This document shows positions 49,892 to 58,774 of a stretch of DNA of 64,000 nucleotides, piece by piece (the first letter of the stretch is position 1; every line of letters begins with the position of its first letter). Origin of the DNA: Thiomicrorhabdus sp. Kp2 (lineage in GTDB: Bacteria; Pseudomonadota; Gammaproteobacteria; Thiomicrospirales; Thiomicrospiraceae). A program made the position numbers and the translations under genes. The stretch is taken from NCBI RefSeq assembly GCF_000478585.1, contig NZ_ARWI01000001.1, positions 2,542,001 through 2,606,000 of the forward strand, in the 5' to 3' direction. The notes under the pieces were generated by a model. The model saw only the letters and a list, made by a program, of their open reading frames with translations. It made no database searches and had not been told where the DNA came from.

Positions 49892-50563
49892 ATGAAAGAT
49901 ATTACTTCAAAATCAACTTTTGTAGCCTCACTTGCCATGGCTGCTATTACGGTTGCCGCATTACCAAACACAGCGTTTTCAGCGGAACAGGCTGCAAGTT
50001 TTGATAAAACGGTATTGGCTAATGTAGAACAAACGGTACAAGAGAGCTGGACTCGCTCAAGCGCAGAAGAGCGTAAGCGTTTGGTGCAAGATTACAGTAT
50101 GAAAGTGTGTACTCAATACAAAGATAAGCCAACGCCAGAATTAGCTAAAAAATTGACTGAAATGAACCGTGCGTTAATTCAATACCCCAAAGATGGCATT
50201 AAGTTGGGTGATTGGAAAGCAGGGGAAAAATTGGCATCAAGTGGTTATGGTATGAGAATTGGTACCATTAATCCAGATGATCCAAAGAAAAAGCCAAATG
50301 GTGGTAACTGCTACGCATGTCATGCGTTAAGTCCTTCTGAGCCAGCCGCTGGGAATCTAGGGCCTAAATTAACAGGCTATGGCTCTCGTGGTACAAGTGA
50401 TGCGATGATGAAATACACCTACGAAAAAATTTATAACGCCCATGCTTTCTATGCTTGTTCAGGTATGCCGCGTTTTGGGGTACATAATGTGTTAAGTGAT
50501 AAACAGATATCAGACATTATGGCCTTTTTAATGGATCCAAAATCATCTGTGAACCAAAAGTAA
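49892..50563 (+). CDS. soxX: SoxX, cytochrome c subunit of SoxAX
   Basis: The 223-residue protein starts 26 bp after soxA. A signal peptide ends near AFS-AE (30). The heme site is CYACH (140-144), followed by the SoxX pattern GNLGPKLTGYGSRGTSDAMM, and the Met ligand is probably in SGMPRFG (192). The first 110 residues of the mature chain are a helical extension absent from short SoxX proteins and are typical of the longer form. It makes the heterodimer with SoxA. Confidence 0.92.
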   Translation: MKDITSKSTFVASLAMAAITVAALPNTAFSAEQAASFDKTVLANVEQTVQESWTRSSAEERKRLVQDYSMKVCTQYKDKPTPELAKKLTEMNRALIQYPKDGIKLGDWKAGEKLASSGYGMRIGTINPDDPKKKPNGGNCYACHALSPSEPAAGNLGPKLTGYGSRGTSDAMMKYTYEKIYNAHAFYACSGMPRFGVHNVLSDKQISDIMAFLMDPKSSVNQK

Positions 50564-50630
50564 ACGGGTGGTAGTGGATAGGGTGTGATAATACATATTG
50601 TAAAATCATATCCCATTCTCCTCCTCCAAT

Positions 50631-50652
50631 TAGCCAGCTTGCTGGCTTTTTT
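50631..50652 (+). terminator. Terminator after soxAX
   Basis: AGCCAGC-TT-GCTGGCT followed by TTTTTT is a clear intrinsic terminator closing the soxAX transcript 68 bp after soxX. Confidence 0.9.
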
Positions 50653-50729
50653 AATTAGAAATAGACTTTTAATTAAAGTTGTTTGAAAATATGAGTTCTT
50701 AATACAAGGGCTCTAAAAAGGAAAAAATT

Positions 50730-51659
50730 ATGCTGAATAATTTTAAAAACGTGATTGCAGTAGCTTTGCTATTTGTTTTTAACAGCACTTATGCGATGGA
50801 CTTTTCAGCGCAAAAAGTAACCGATGGTGTTTATGCCTATATTGGCCCTCTAACTGACCGTACACCTGAAAACTTAGGTTTAAATAATAATATCGGTTTT
50901 ATTGATACAGCTGATGGTTGGGTTTTGGTTGATTCTGGAGCGGGTGATGCAGCGGCTAAAAAATTAGAAAAAGCGGCTAAATCAATTAAAGAACAACCGA
51001 TTGTCGCGGTGATTAACGTTGGTAGCCAAGACCATAGATGGTTAGGTAATGACTACTTTGCGAAACAGGGCGCTAAAATTTATGCCTACAAAGGCACGGT
51101 TAAAACACAATCTTCTATGTTTGACACCTTAGTGAGCAGATTGTCTAGCAAGGTACCTGGCACAGAAAACACTAAAATGAAAACGGCTGATATCGTATTA
51201 GAAGAGACGCAAAACACCCTTAAAATTGGTGGTGTTGTAATGCAATTAAATTTCTATGGTAATGCTCATTTTCCTGGTGATTCCGTTCTGTATCTACCAG
51301 CTCAAAAAGTACTATTTACGGGTGATGTTGTTTATGTAGATCGTATGTTAGGGGTACACCCTTGGTCTAATACCGTTACTTGGAATGAGGCTTATAAAGA
51401 GATGCGTAAATTGCCAGCAACCTATATTGTGCCTGGTCACGGTAAGGTGTCAGATTGGGCAAAAGTGGATATTGAAACGGGGAACTATCTAGATAAGTTA
51501 GTGACTAATTTGACGGAAGCCGCTGAAAATATGTCTGGTGTTGGTCAAGCGGTTTCTGATAATAAAGATTGGCCAGAAGTTAAGCACTTAGAACATTACG
51601 ATTCATGGCACAAACAAAACCTAAATCGTACTTATTTACGAATTGAATCTACAATGTAA
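50730..51659 (+). CDS. Exported metallo-beta-lactamase-fold protein with altered metal site
   Basis: The 309-residue protein has a signal peptide (cleavage near YA-MD, 22). It has the fold's DSGAGDAAA, H180 (GNAHFPGDSVL), Asp199 (FTGDVVYVD) and H237 (VPGHGKV), but the first motif reads VGSQDHRWLGN (97-107), so two of three usual histidines of HxHxDH are missing while Asp101-His102 remain. At most one metal site is complete. It lies next to soxAX; similar proteins accompany sox and quinoprotein loci, with no known reaction. Confidence 0.82.
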   Translation: MLNNFKNVIAVALLFVFNSTYAMDFSAQKVTDGVYAYIGPLTDRTPENLGLNNNIGFIDTADGWVLVDSGAGDAAAKKLEKAAKSIKEQPIVAVINVGSQDHRWLGNDYFAKQGAKIYAYKGTVKTQSSMFDTLVSRLSSKVPGTENTKMKTADIVLEETQNTLKIGGVVMQLNFYGNAHFPGDSVLYLPAQKVLFTGDVVYVDRMLGVHPWSNTVTWNEAYKEMRKLPATYIVPGHGKVSDWAKVDIETGNYLDKLVTNLTEAAENMSGVGQAVSDNKDWPEVKHLEHYDSWHKQNLNRTYLRIESTM

Positions 51660-51792
51660 ATCGGTATTAAAATATTGGTTAGTTTTGTTTAATAAACGAA
51701 CCTAATCATCCTTAAAATACTGTGTTTAATCTCTTTAAAACCTACTCGTGAAGTGACCCCCAAATGTTGGACACCAACTTTGGGGGTTTTTC

Positions 51793-52305
51793 ATGTCCAA
51801 ATACAATCGAGAATTTAAACTGGCGATTGCTAAGCAATGCCTTTCTCATGAATCCAGTCTGTCCATTTCCAAGCGACTCGGTATTCCAGATCGCTATATC
51901 CGTTACTGGACACAAGTCTATCGTTTCCATGGTCAAAATGCGTTTATCAAACGAAACACACCATACTCTTTTGAAGACAAATATCGTATCCTAAAACACA
52001 TGCGTGAAAATAACTGGTCTATTAGTTATACCAGTATTGTCCATAACATGAGTTCTCCAGGTACGATTTCTACTTGGCTCACTCAATTCGAACGGTTCGG
52101 CCTTTCAGGCTTGCAGCCTAAAAAGCAGGGTAGAAAAATGAAAAAAAACCAAAAGCAAGAAACCATTAAACCAACCGAACAAATGAGCCTAGAAGAGTTA
52201 CGAGAAGAACTCGAATACCGTCGAGCGGAGAATGCTTATTTAAAAAAGCTCGATGCCCTGCTTCAGGAAAAAGAACGCCAAACCAAGAAAAAGCAGGGCT
52301 CATAG
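51793..52305 (+). CDS. IS3-family transposase OrfA
   Basis: A 170-residue protein with two HTH units (FKLAIAKQCLSHESSLSISK RLGIPDRYIRYW and an INNWSISYTSIVHNM-like part) and a C-terminal leucine-zipper helix (LRAELEYRRAENAYLKKLDA-type) for dimerisation, as in IS150-group OrfA. GAAAAAG at 52287-52293 is the slip site for the OrfAB fusion. Confidence 0.9.
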   Translation: MSKYNREFKLAIAKQCLSHESSLSISKRLGIPDRYIRYWTQVYRFHGQNAFIKRNTPYSFEDKYRILKHMRENNWSISYTSIVHNMSSPGTISTWLTQFERFGLSGLQPKKQGRKMKKNQKQETIKPTEQMSLEELREELEYRRAENAYLKKLDALLQEKERQTKKKQGS

Positions 52306-53141
52306 ATCAGCTTAGAAAGTTCTATCCACTTAAACATCTTCTCAAGGCCGCAGGGCTTGCGCGCAGTGTGTTTTATTACCATCAGGCGCGCAATGCGCTG
52401 CCTGATCGTTATGCGGACGTTAAAAGAGCGATTCAACAACTCTGTAATGAGCATAAAGGTCGTTATGGGTATCGACGCATGACCTATGCGTTAAGACGCT
52501 TAGGTCACTTTTTAAACAAGAAGGCCGTTCAACGTTTAATGCAAGAACTGAACTTGAAGTCATTCGTCAGGCCAAAGCGTTACCGATCCTATAGAGGTCA
52601 AGTAGGCCGAATTGCCGAAAATGTGCTTCAAAGAAACTTCCGTGTTGATGCACCGGATAAAAAATGGGTCACCGATGTCACGGAGTTTAAAGTCGGAGAA
52701 CAGCGAGTTTACTTATCCCCAGTGATTGACCTGTTTAACCAAGAAGTGATTAGTTATCGAGTGGCCAAGAGTGCACGGCTACCACTGGTGACCGACATGC
52801 TAAAAGAAGCAGTCAATAAGTTAACAGGCAAAGTCAAACCGATATTCCACAGTGATCAAGGCTGGCAGTATCAGCATAGTGATGTACAGAAGTTACTAAA
52901 AGAGAATGGATTAACTCAGAGCATGTCAAGAAAAGGGAACTGTTTAGATAATGCGGTTGCTGAGAACTTTTTTGGAATCCTCAAAACCGAGATGTATCAT
53001 CGTAAGAAGTTCAATAGCGCTGAGCATCTAATGGAAGAAATTAAAGACTATATTGAGTATTACAATACAAAACGAATCAAGGTGAAACTAAAAGGCCTGA
53101 CTCCGATAGAATATCGAAATCAGGCCTTAAGTGCCGTTTAA
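52296..53141 (+). CDS. IS3-family transposase OrfB (DDE integrase)
   Basis: Homology begins right after the slip site (GLIDQLRKFYPLKHLLKAAG) in the -1 frame, so OrfB is made as an OrfAB fusion; GTG 52368 is a possible weak independent start. Catalytic residues lie in WVTDVTEFKV, FHSDQGWQYQ and SRKGNCLDNAVAENFFG. The C-terminus has the IS3 ending YYNTKRIKVKLKGLTPIEYR. Intact frame suggests activity. Confidence 0.92.
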   Translation, partial: GLIDQLRKFYPLKHLLKAAGLARSVFYYHQARNALPDRYADVKRAIQQLCNEHKGRYGYRRMTYALRRLGHFLNKKAVQRLMQELNLKSFVRPKRYRSYRGQVGRIAENVLQRNFRVDAPDKKWVTDVTEFKVGEQRVYLSPVIDLFNQEVISYRVAKSARLPLVTDMLKEAVNKLTGKVKPIFHSDQGWQYQHSDVQKLLKENGLTQSMSRKGNCLDNAVAENFFGILKTEMYHRKKFNSAEHLMEEIKDYIEYYNTKRIKVKLKGLTPIEYRNQALSAV

Positions 53142-53256
53142 CTAAAATGTCCAACTTTTTGGGGTCACTTCATCGGCTTGAGGCCTGGTAGGTTTTTTTG
53201 TTTTTATCTACTTCTATTCTTGTTGTTCTTGTCTGCTTTTTATTACTTTTTACGGT

Positions 53257-54624
53257 TTATTTTTCAGCGGCTTGTTGTTGCAGTTTTCTATATAAAGTAG
53301 AGGCATCAATGCCTAGCTTTTGTGCCGCTTTTGATTTATTACCTTGGCAAGCATTTAAAACATGGTCAATCCATAGGTTTTCTATTTCAGCTAAACTCGC
53401 TTCTTCAGGCAGAGTGATGCTCGAATTTTCGAGCGAACCCACTTTATATTGGTGAAGTTCACTCGGCAGGTGAGAAATCTCAATGGTATCGCCTTTGGTT
53501 AACACCACGCTGCGTTGAATAATGTTCTCTAACTCACGTATATTACCAGGCCAGTCATAATGACTAAGGGCGTCAAAAACCTTAGGTGAAATACTATAAA
53601 TCTGTTTATTGAAACGTTTTGCATACATTTTTACAAAGGATTCTGCTAAAGCGGGAAGATCTTCTTTACGGTGACGTAATGGCGGAATTTGTATTGGGAA
53701 GACATTGATTCTATAGAATAAATCCTCTCTAAATAAGCCTTGTTCAACAAGCGGTTTTAAAGGCTGGTTGGTTGCAAAGAGTAGCCTTACATTGATTTTA
53801 ATCGCCTTGTTTCCACCTACACGAACAATGGTTTGATCTTGTAAAAAATGCAGTAATTTTGCTTGAACATCTAGTCGAATGCTATTGATTTCATCCAATA
53901 ATAAAGTACCGCCATTGGCTAATTCCAGCAGGCCTGCTTTGCGGTTGCTTGCACCAGTAAAGGCGCCTTTTTCATAACCAAATAGCTCAGATTCAACCAG
54001 GTTTTCTGGCAGTGCAGCGCAGTTAAGTTCAAAATAGGGGCCTTTAGGATTGGTACCAATACTATGAACATATTTTGAAAGCACACCTTTTCCCACGCCT
54101 GTTTCACCATAAATAAGCAGCGATACATCGAGCGGTGCGGCTTGTTGAACCTCTTTTATAATCTCTTGCATGGCTAGCGATTTATAAATAGGTTCTTGAC
54201 TGGATTTTTCGAGCTGTTGCAGTCGGGTTTCCATTTGCAGCATACGAGTTTGATGCTGAATCATATTCTGTAAACGTGACAACAGGTTTTGAATAAGACT
54301 GGTATCAAATGGTTTGGTAATCAGGTCAAATAGTCCAAATTTAAACGCTTCAGTGGCATCTTGAACGCTGGCATAACCCGTAATCATCACCACTTTGGTC
54401 GTGTTATTATGCTCTTTAACCGCTTGAACGATTTGTAAACCATCCCCATCGGGTAATTTTAAATCGGTTAAAACAACTTCTGGGTTAATTTGGTGAAGCT
54501 GGTGCAACCCTTCAGTTAAGGTATGGCAAATGGTGGTAGCAAAGCCTTGTGATTCAGCTAATTCACCCAGAAGCTTGGCCATGTCTATATCGTCTTCAAT
54601 AATTAAAATTGAGTAATTAAGCAT
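53257..54624 (-). CDS. NtrC-family sigma-54 response regulator
   Basis: The 455-residue protein has a receiver (ILIIEDDIDMAKLLGELAES, phospho-Asp in VVLTDLKLPDGDG), an AAA+ domain (GETGVGKGVLSKYVHS; ELFGYEKGAFTGASNRKAG with the sigma-54 contact GAFTGA; GGTLLLDEINS) and a Fis-type HTH (ACQGNKSKAAQKLGIDASTL). It overlaps its kinase by 8 bp. Its binding site is likely the palindrome found before soxA and the porin. Confidence 0.92.
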   Translation of the reverse strand: MLNYSILIIEDDIDMAKLLGELAESQGFATTICHTLTEGLHQLHQINPEVVLTDLKLPDGDGLQIVQAVKEHNNTTKVVMITGYASVQDATEAFKFGLFDLITKPFDTSLIQNLLSRLQNMIQHQTRMLQMETRLQQLEKSSQEPIYKSLAMQEIIKEVQQAAPLDVSLLIYGETGVGKGVLSKYVHSIGTNPKGPYFELNCAALPENLVESELFGYEKGAFTGASNRKAGLLELANGGTLLLDEINSIRLDVQAKLLHFLQDQTIVRVGGNKAIKINVRLLFATNQPLKPLVEQGLFREDLFYRINVFPIQIPPLRHRKEDLPALAESFVKMYAKRFNKQIYSISPKVFDALSHYDWPGNIRELENIIQRSVVLTKGDTIEISHLPSELHQYKVGSLENSSITLPEEASLAEIENLWIDHVLNACQGNKSKAAQKLGIDASTLYRKLQQQAAEK

Positions 54625-56020
54625 CTATTGGTACCTGCAATAAAAATGTTGTGCCGTTTTGGTCGCTTTTTTGGATGGTTATCTCCCCATGCATTTGTTG
54701 AAGAAGCGTTCTGTTTAGGTATAAACCTAATCCCGTACCTGAGTTGGATTGTGCATTGGCCGTTTTAGTTGAAAAGAACGCTTTAAAAACTTTTTGTTGG
54801 GTTTCTTTATCAATACCTTCACCATTATCTTCTACCTGAAGTTTCCAGCCTGGGCTCTCTTCATCGGCCATTAAAGTAAAAATCATCTCTGTGGCATTGG
54901 CTTCCATGCTATTGGATATTAAATTAAAGATAATCTGTTCAAAAGAGCTAGGGTCAATTTTACTCAAGGCAGAAGTGGGGTGGTTAAATTGCAAACGCAT
55001 ATTGGATTTTTGCCGAGCGATGGGGGTCATGGTTTGTAGTAAGTTGTCAATAAAGCTCACTAAATCAATCGATTGAATGATTAGTTCAGGCTTTTTGGCA
55101 GAATCGAGTAGGTTTTTAACCGCATCAGAACAGTTTTTTGCCTGGCGTTCAATAATTTGTAAACGTTCTATGAGGGCGTTATCTTCTGTTTGTTGAATGG
55201 CCATTTGTGAGTAACCGATGATATTGGCTAAGGGGGTGTTTAAATTATGTGCTAAACCCGCTGCCATTTGGCCTGTGGTAATGAGTTTTTGACTTTGACA
55301 GAGGTTTTGAGTCGCTTTGGCACTAAATTCATGTGCGGTAGCAAGTGATTTAATGTGTTGCTGTAAAGCTTGTTGAAGTTTATACACGGCATTGTTTAGC
55401 AGGCTCAGTTCATCGGGTAAATCTTGTTTTAGGTCGAGCGTTTCATAAAATATTTTTTGGGTGGAGTTCAGCTCTAAACACAAGTCTTGTATTGGGTTAA
55501 TCACATGTTTAGAGAGCAGTCGTTGAACAGCAAAAAACAAACTAGCAAGCATGAATAAGAAGGCAAGCGCCGCCAATATCGACAATTGTAATAAGGATTG
55601 GTTGATAGAGGTTGTACTAAAGTGTAATGAAATATTACCCGCAGGTCGGTTAAAGAAAGTTAAAGGTTTATTAATTTCCAGGCCTGGGGATTCGATTATT
55701 TCTGCGTGGGTTACTTCTGAAAGCACTTGGTTGTGCTGATTGGTAATTTTAATTTTAAGTAAATCGGGGTTCTTATTGACCAAGTCATGGCTCATTCTCT
55801 CAATAATGCTGTACTCCTGTAACATAACGGCATCTAAGGTGAGTGTAGAGACTTGCTCAGCTAAAGCGAGCGCTTTACTTTTTAATGATTCTTGTAAAAT
55901 ATGAGAGATAAAGTAATAACCCGATACACTCAGCGCGAGTGTGATGACTACCAGGCCAATCCCTAAGTAAAAATTAAGAATGCCTGCAAGTGTTTTGGGG
56001 CGAAGTTGACTTAGCGTCAT
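54617..56020 (-). CDS. Sensor histidine kinase
   Basis: A 467-residue kinase with two membrane segments (about 13-36 and 150-172) enclosing a periplasmic sensor of about 110 residues, a HAMP-like stretch, a DHp box (GLAHNLNTPLANIIGYSQMA, His in AHNLNTP) and an ATPase with N (QIIFNLISNSMEANATEM), G1 (VEDNGEGIDKE) and G2 (GTGLGLYLN). It pairs with the overlapping regulator. The signal is unknown; the neighbours suggest reduced sulfur or envelope conditions. Confidence 0.92.
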   Translation of the reverse strand: MTLSQLRPKTLAGILNFYLGIGLVVITLALSVSGYYFISHILQESLKSKALALAEQVSTLTLDAVMLQEYSIIERMSHDLVNKNPDLLKIKITNQHNQVLSEVTHAEIIESPGLEINKPLTFFNRPAGNISLHFSTTSINQSLLQLSILAALAFLFMLASLFFAVQRLLSKHVINPIQDLCLELNSTQKIFYETLDLKQDLPDELSLLNNAVYKLQQALQQHIKSLATAHEFSAKATQNLCQSQKLITTGQMAAGLAHNLNTPLANIIGYSQMAIQQTEDNALIERLQIIERQAKNCSDAVKNLLDSAKKPELIIQSIDLVSFIDNLLQTMTPIARQKSNMRLQFNHPTSALSKIDPSSFEQIIFNLISNSMEANATEMIFTLMADEESPGWKLQVEDNGEGIDKETQQKVFKAFFSTKTANAQSNSGTGLGLYLNRTLLQQMHGEITIQKSDQNGTTFLLQVPIDA

Positions 56021-56093
56021 AATAGGGTGTCTTTAATGAATTCCATTTTGGTTATTATATCGGTAATCGCGGTATGCCTTAAACATATAAAAA

Positions 56094-56113
56094 AGCCAGT
56101 TAAAAAACTGGCT
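56094..56113 (-). terminator. Terminator after the porin gene
   Basis: AGCCAGTT and AACTGGCT pair across AAAA, with T-runs on either strand. On the minus strand it lies 43 bp after the porin stop and is the likely end of its transcript, before the kinase gene. Confidence 0.85.
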
Positions 56114-56155
56114 AAAAACAAAGGTCTTAAAGAGAATAGATTAATTATTTAGTTT

Positions 56156-57235
56156 TTAGTATCCAAACTTTGCATCAATACCAAGAGTGAATGTAGTGGC
56201 ATTATCATCGCCACGCTCGTGTTGGCTCCAGCCCGCAATAATGGCTGATTTTTTAGTGAGCATATATTTGCCGCCTAAACCAATGGTCGTTGCATCATCT
56301 GTTTTGCTGTAGGCATTGTCTTTACCTGCTTCGTTTAGCCCGTAACTAGCCGTTAGTAGACCATTTTTACCCACTTTTTGTGAGGCAATCATAAATACGT
56401 TTTTACCCAGGTTTACTCCAGTTGCATCTTCATATAAACCCGCTAACGTTGTGCCTGAACCAAACTTATATTGGGCTGTAAATTGATTTGAAGAACCATT
56501 TTGAGCACTTGTAGCACTTGTTGGGTCATTGTCACTGTCAAGCGTGATGGTATCTGCCGTTAAACGTAAACCACCATTGGTATATTTCACACCAAAACCA
56601 CTTGCGCTACCACCTGTAAGGCCTTTAAGTTTTCCTGAGTTGTGTATATCAGTTGTTGTGCTGCCGTCTGATAATACTGAATAGTGAGCATTTACTTCAA
56701 AGCCATTCATCTTAGGTGAAACATATTCTGCTGTGCTATTAAAGTAGTTAGCGTCTAGGTTTGAGGCACCCTGTTGCCCACTTTGACGAGCTTGTAAAAC
56801 GTGATCCGTCCAAGGGTCAATTGCGGTATAGCTTGATTTATAGCCCGTTGTTAAACGTCCCATACGAATCTGACCAAACTTCTTATTTTTTAAACCAGCA
56901 TAGGCTTCACGGGCATAAATGCTATTAGCATCGCCACTCTCATCACCATTTTCACCAACGGTTTTGTATTCGGCTTCGAGTTGATAAATTAAAGAAATAT
57001 TTTCAAGGGTTGTATCTAGGCTTCCTTTCATACCAAAACGAGAGGCATTACTTTTAAATTCACCACCCTCAGTGCGCCCAACCATTGTGGTATTTGTTCC
57101 ATAGTCTACACTGGAGCTGTCGAAAGAAATATTGGCCTGACCATAAAATTTCATGGTGTCTTCTGCCTGAACTTGAGAAATGGCCGCACATGCAAGTGCG
57201 ATTGGTGTGAGTTTTAATAAGATTTTGTTGTTCAT
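56156..57235 (-). CDS. Gram-negative porin
   Basis: A 359-residue outer-membrane porin with signal peptide (LLKLTPIALACAAISQVQAE, cleavage near QA-E24). It shows FYGQANISFDSS, an SRFGMKGS strand, GQIRMGRLTTGYKS, and the closing strand FTLGIDAKFGY with terminal aromatic residue, typical of 16-strand trimeric porins. A sigma-54-like promoter and the shared palindrome precede it, tying it to the neighbouring kinase/regulator pair. Confidence 0.92.
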   Translation of the reverse strand: MNNKILLKLTPIALACAAISQVQAEDTMKFYGQANISFDSSSVDYGTNTTMVGRTEGGEFKSNASRFGMKGSLDTTLENISLIYQLEAEYKTVGENGDESGDANSIYAREAYAGLKNKKFGQIRMGRLTTGYKSSYTAIDPWTDHVLQARQSGQQGASNLDANYFNSTAEYVSPKMNGFEVNAHYSVLSDGSTTTDIHNSGKLKGLTGGSASGFGVKYTNGGLRLTADTITLDSDNDPTSATSAQNGSSNQFTAQYKFGSGTTLAGLYEDATGVNLGKNVFMIASQKVGKNGLLTASYGLNEAGKDNAYSKTDDATTIGLGGKYMLTKKSAIIAGWSQHERGDDNATTFTLGIDAKFGY

Positions 57236-57348
57236 AGTTTCCTCATTTATTTCTTAAAAGCTAAATTTTGGGATTAAATTTTTATGTTTTTGGGGTGTGT
57301 TCAAATTTTATTTACATTGAATCTCATTCAAATCCCTTACTACTAATA

Positions 57349-57442
57349 GGAAAAAGCGTGCCATAATTAACTTGTTGAAATATAATGGTTTATTGTTTTA
57401 AAGGTTTGTGCTTAACGCAAAAAGTATTGCATTTTGCAATAC
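57349..57442 (-). promoter_or_regulatory. Porin promoter: activator palindrome plus sigma-54-like element
   Basis: On the minus strand TGGCACG-CTTT-TTCC lies at 57363-57349. GTATTGCATTTTGCAATAC, a perfect 8+8 bp palindrome, lies upstream at 57424-57442, 61 bp from the -24 box. The pair matches that before soxA. The palindrome is also 77 bp upstream of the divergent PhnD-like gene and could serve both. Confidence 0.55.
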
Positions 57443-57518
57443 ATATTAGTTAATGGTGATTGAGATGTAATTGGGCTCAATAAACGGTAGACTAATCACA
57501 CTATTTTGAGGGCGTAGA

Positions 57519-58403
57519 ATGAAACTGTTTTTAGTGTATTTATCCCTGTTTGGGATGCTTAATCTGCTTGGATGTGATTCCGATTTAGAACAGAGTAAAC
57601 CAGAAGTTATTACCAGTGAACAAGCCGCTAACCCTAAGACTGAGGGGTTGGTTTTAGCTGTTCATCCTTATGACATACCTTCCAAAGTGCAACTACACTT
57701 TCAACCAATACTTAATTACCTAAGCCAAACCCTTGGACAAAAAGTCTCTTTGTATGTAGCAACCAGTTACGAAGATCAAATTAGGCAGATAGCAACAGGT
57801 AAGGTTGATTTTGCGTACTTGGGGCCAAGTAGTTTTATTAAAGCTCGAGACAACTATGTTGATGACTCTGGCAGAAAAGTACAGGCAATTGCTACAGAAA
57901 AACCCTACCAAGGTGCGGTAGTTGTTCACAAAGATAGCCAAATGAATAGCTTGCAAGATTTAAAAAACCACAGCTTTGCTTTTGGTTCTTATTACTCTTA
58001 TGCGGGGCATTTTGTGATTAGAGAAGCCTTAAAAGAAAATGGGGTACGTTTGGCTGATTTACAGCTATACAGTTTTTTAGGTAGGCATGAAAGGGCTGTT
58101 TTATCGGTTGCTTATGGTGATTTTGATGCGGCGGCCACTACCTTAGGTATTGCAGATCGTATGCAAGCACTTAAATATCCTGTAAAAGTCATTTACACCT
58201 CAAAGTTATTAGCGCCTATTGTATTGGTTGCGGGACCACAAGTTGATTCCGTGCTTGTGAACAAAATAAAGAAGTTACTCTTAAACCCAAGTTTTGAAGG
58301 CCAAGAGATGATTACTATGTTTGCGCCTGGCGGTTCATTCTTTCCTTATGACGAAGGGGTGTATGAAGAGGTTCGTAAAACGGTTGCACTGTTTGAGCAG
58401 TAA
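57519..58403 (+). CDS. PhnD-like substrate-binding lipoprotein
   Basis: The 294-residue protein has a lipobox (FGMLNLLGCDSD, Cys19) and the PhnD/phosphate-phosphonate binding fold: LAVHPYDIPSKVQLHFQPIL, DFAYLGPSSFIKARD, FAFGSYYSYAGHFVIREAL, and FDAAATTLGIADRMQ. No permease or ATPase gene is adjacent, so it may act as a sensor partner or solute scavenger, possibly with the nearby kinase. Ligand unknown. Confidence 0.82.
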   Translation: MKLFLVYLSLFGMLNLLGCDSDLEQSKPEVITSEQAANPKTEGLVLAVHPYDIPSKVQLHFQPILNYLSQTLGQKVSLYVATSYEDQIRQIATGKVDFAYLGPSSFIKARDNYVDDSGRKVQAIATEKPYQGAVVVHKDSQMNSLQDLKNHSFAFGSYYSYAGHFVIREALKENGVRLADLQLYSFLGRHERAVLSVAYGDFDAAATTLGIADRMQALKYPVKVIYTSKLLAPIVLVAGPQVDSVLVNKIKKLLLNPSFEGQEMITMFAPGGSFFPYDEGVYEEVRKTVALFEQ

Positions 58404-58441
58404 TTGGATAGCTAGATAAGAAAGGCTAAAAAGCTAAAAGC

Positions 58442-58762
58442 CTAAATTAATATGAGTAAATCGCCAAAGCCCCAGATTAGTGTACCCGCTACTAGTGTGA
58501 TATGCGTTAGACGTACCTTCTTTTGATGCCAGCGCGAGGGTGTAATATCGTCAATTTCTCTTATGGTTGTATTGCTTTCCAAACTATCATAGAGGATTTT
58601 TAATTCGCCATGCAGTAGAGAGTATTCACTCATTACCGCAAACAATACAATTAAACTGCCAAAACGAGCAAACCATAATGGCTCTAAGGCGAGACCTAAA
58701 ATTAAACCTACCAGGCCTGCCAGCCAGGACAGAAGCAATAATAAACCACTTTTCTTTTTCAT
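58442..58762 (-). CDS. Small membrane protein, 106 residues
   Basis: Three membrane segments are visible (LLLLLSWLAGLVGLILGLAL, FARFGSLIVLFAVMSEYSLL, THITLVAGTLIWGFGDLLIL) with a charged loop at about 53-78. No family recognised. A near-copy ACCAGGCCTGCC is inside (58710). It lies 12 bp after epmC and is likely cotranscribed. Confidence 0.65.
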   Translation of the reverse strand: MKKKSGLLLLLSWLAGLVGLILGLALEPLWFARFGSLIVLFAVMSEYSLLHGELKILYDSLESNTTIREIDDITPSRWHQKKVRLTHITLVAGTLIWGFGDLLILI

Positions 58763-58774
58763 AAATTATCCAAA

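Larger units (their letters stand above)
51749..53172 (+). mobile_element. IS3-family insertion sequence
   Basis: The element of 1424 bp starts TGAAGTGACCCCCAAATGTT and ends with the inverted form ...TTTGGGGTCACTTCA. TCG flanks both ends (51746-51748 and 53173-53175), the usual 3-bp target duplication. It contains an HTH orfA and an integrase orfB joined by a -1 slip site. Both ends and both frames look intact. Confidence 0.93.

Noticed and set aside
52368-53141. OrfB as an independently started gene
   Set aside because: Homology extends upstream to the slip site and no ribosome site precedes GTG 52368; fusion by -1 frameshift is standard for this family.
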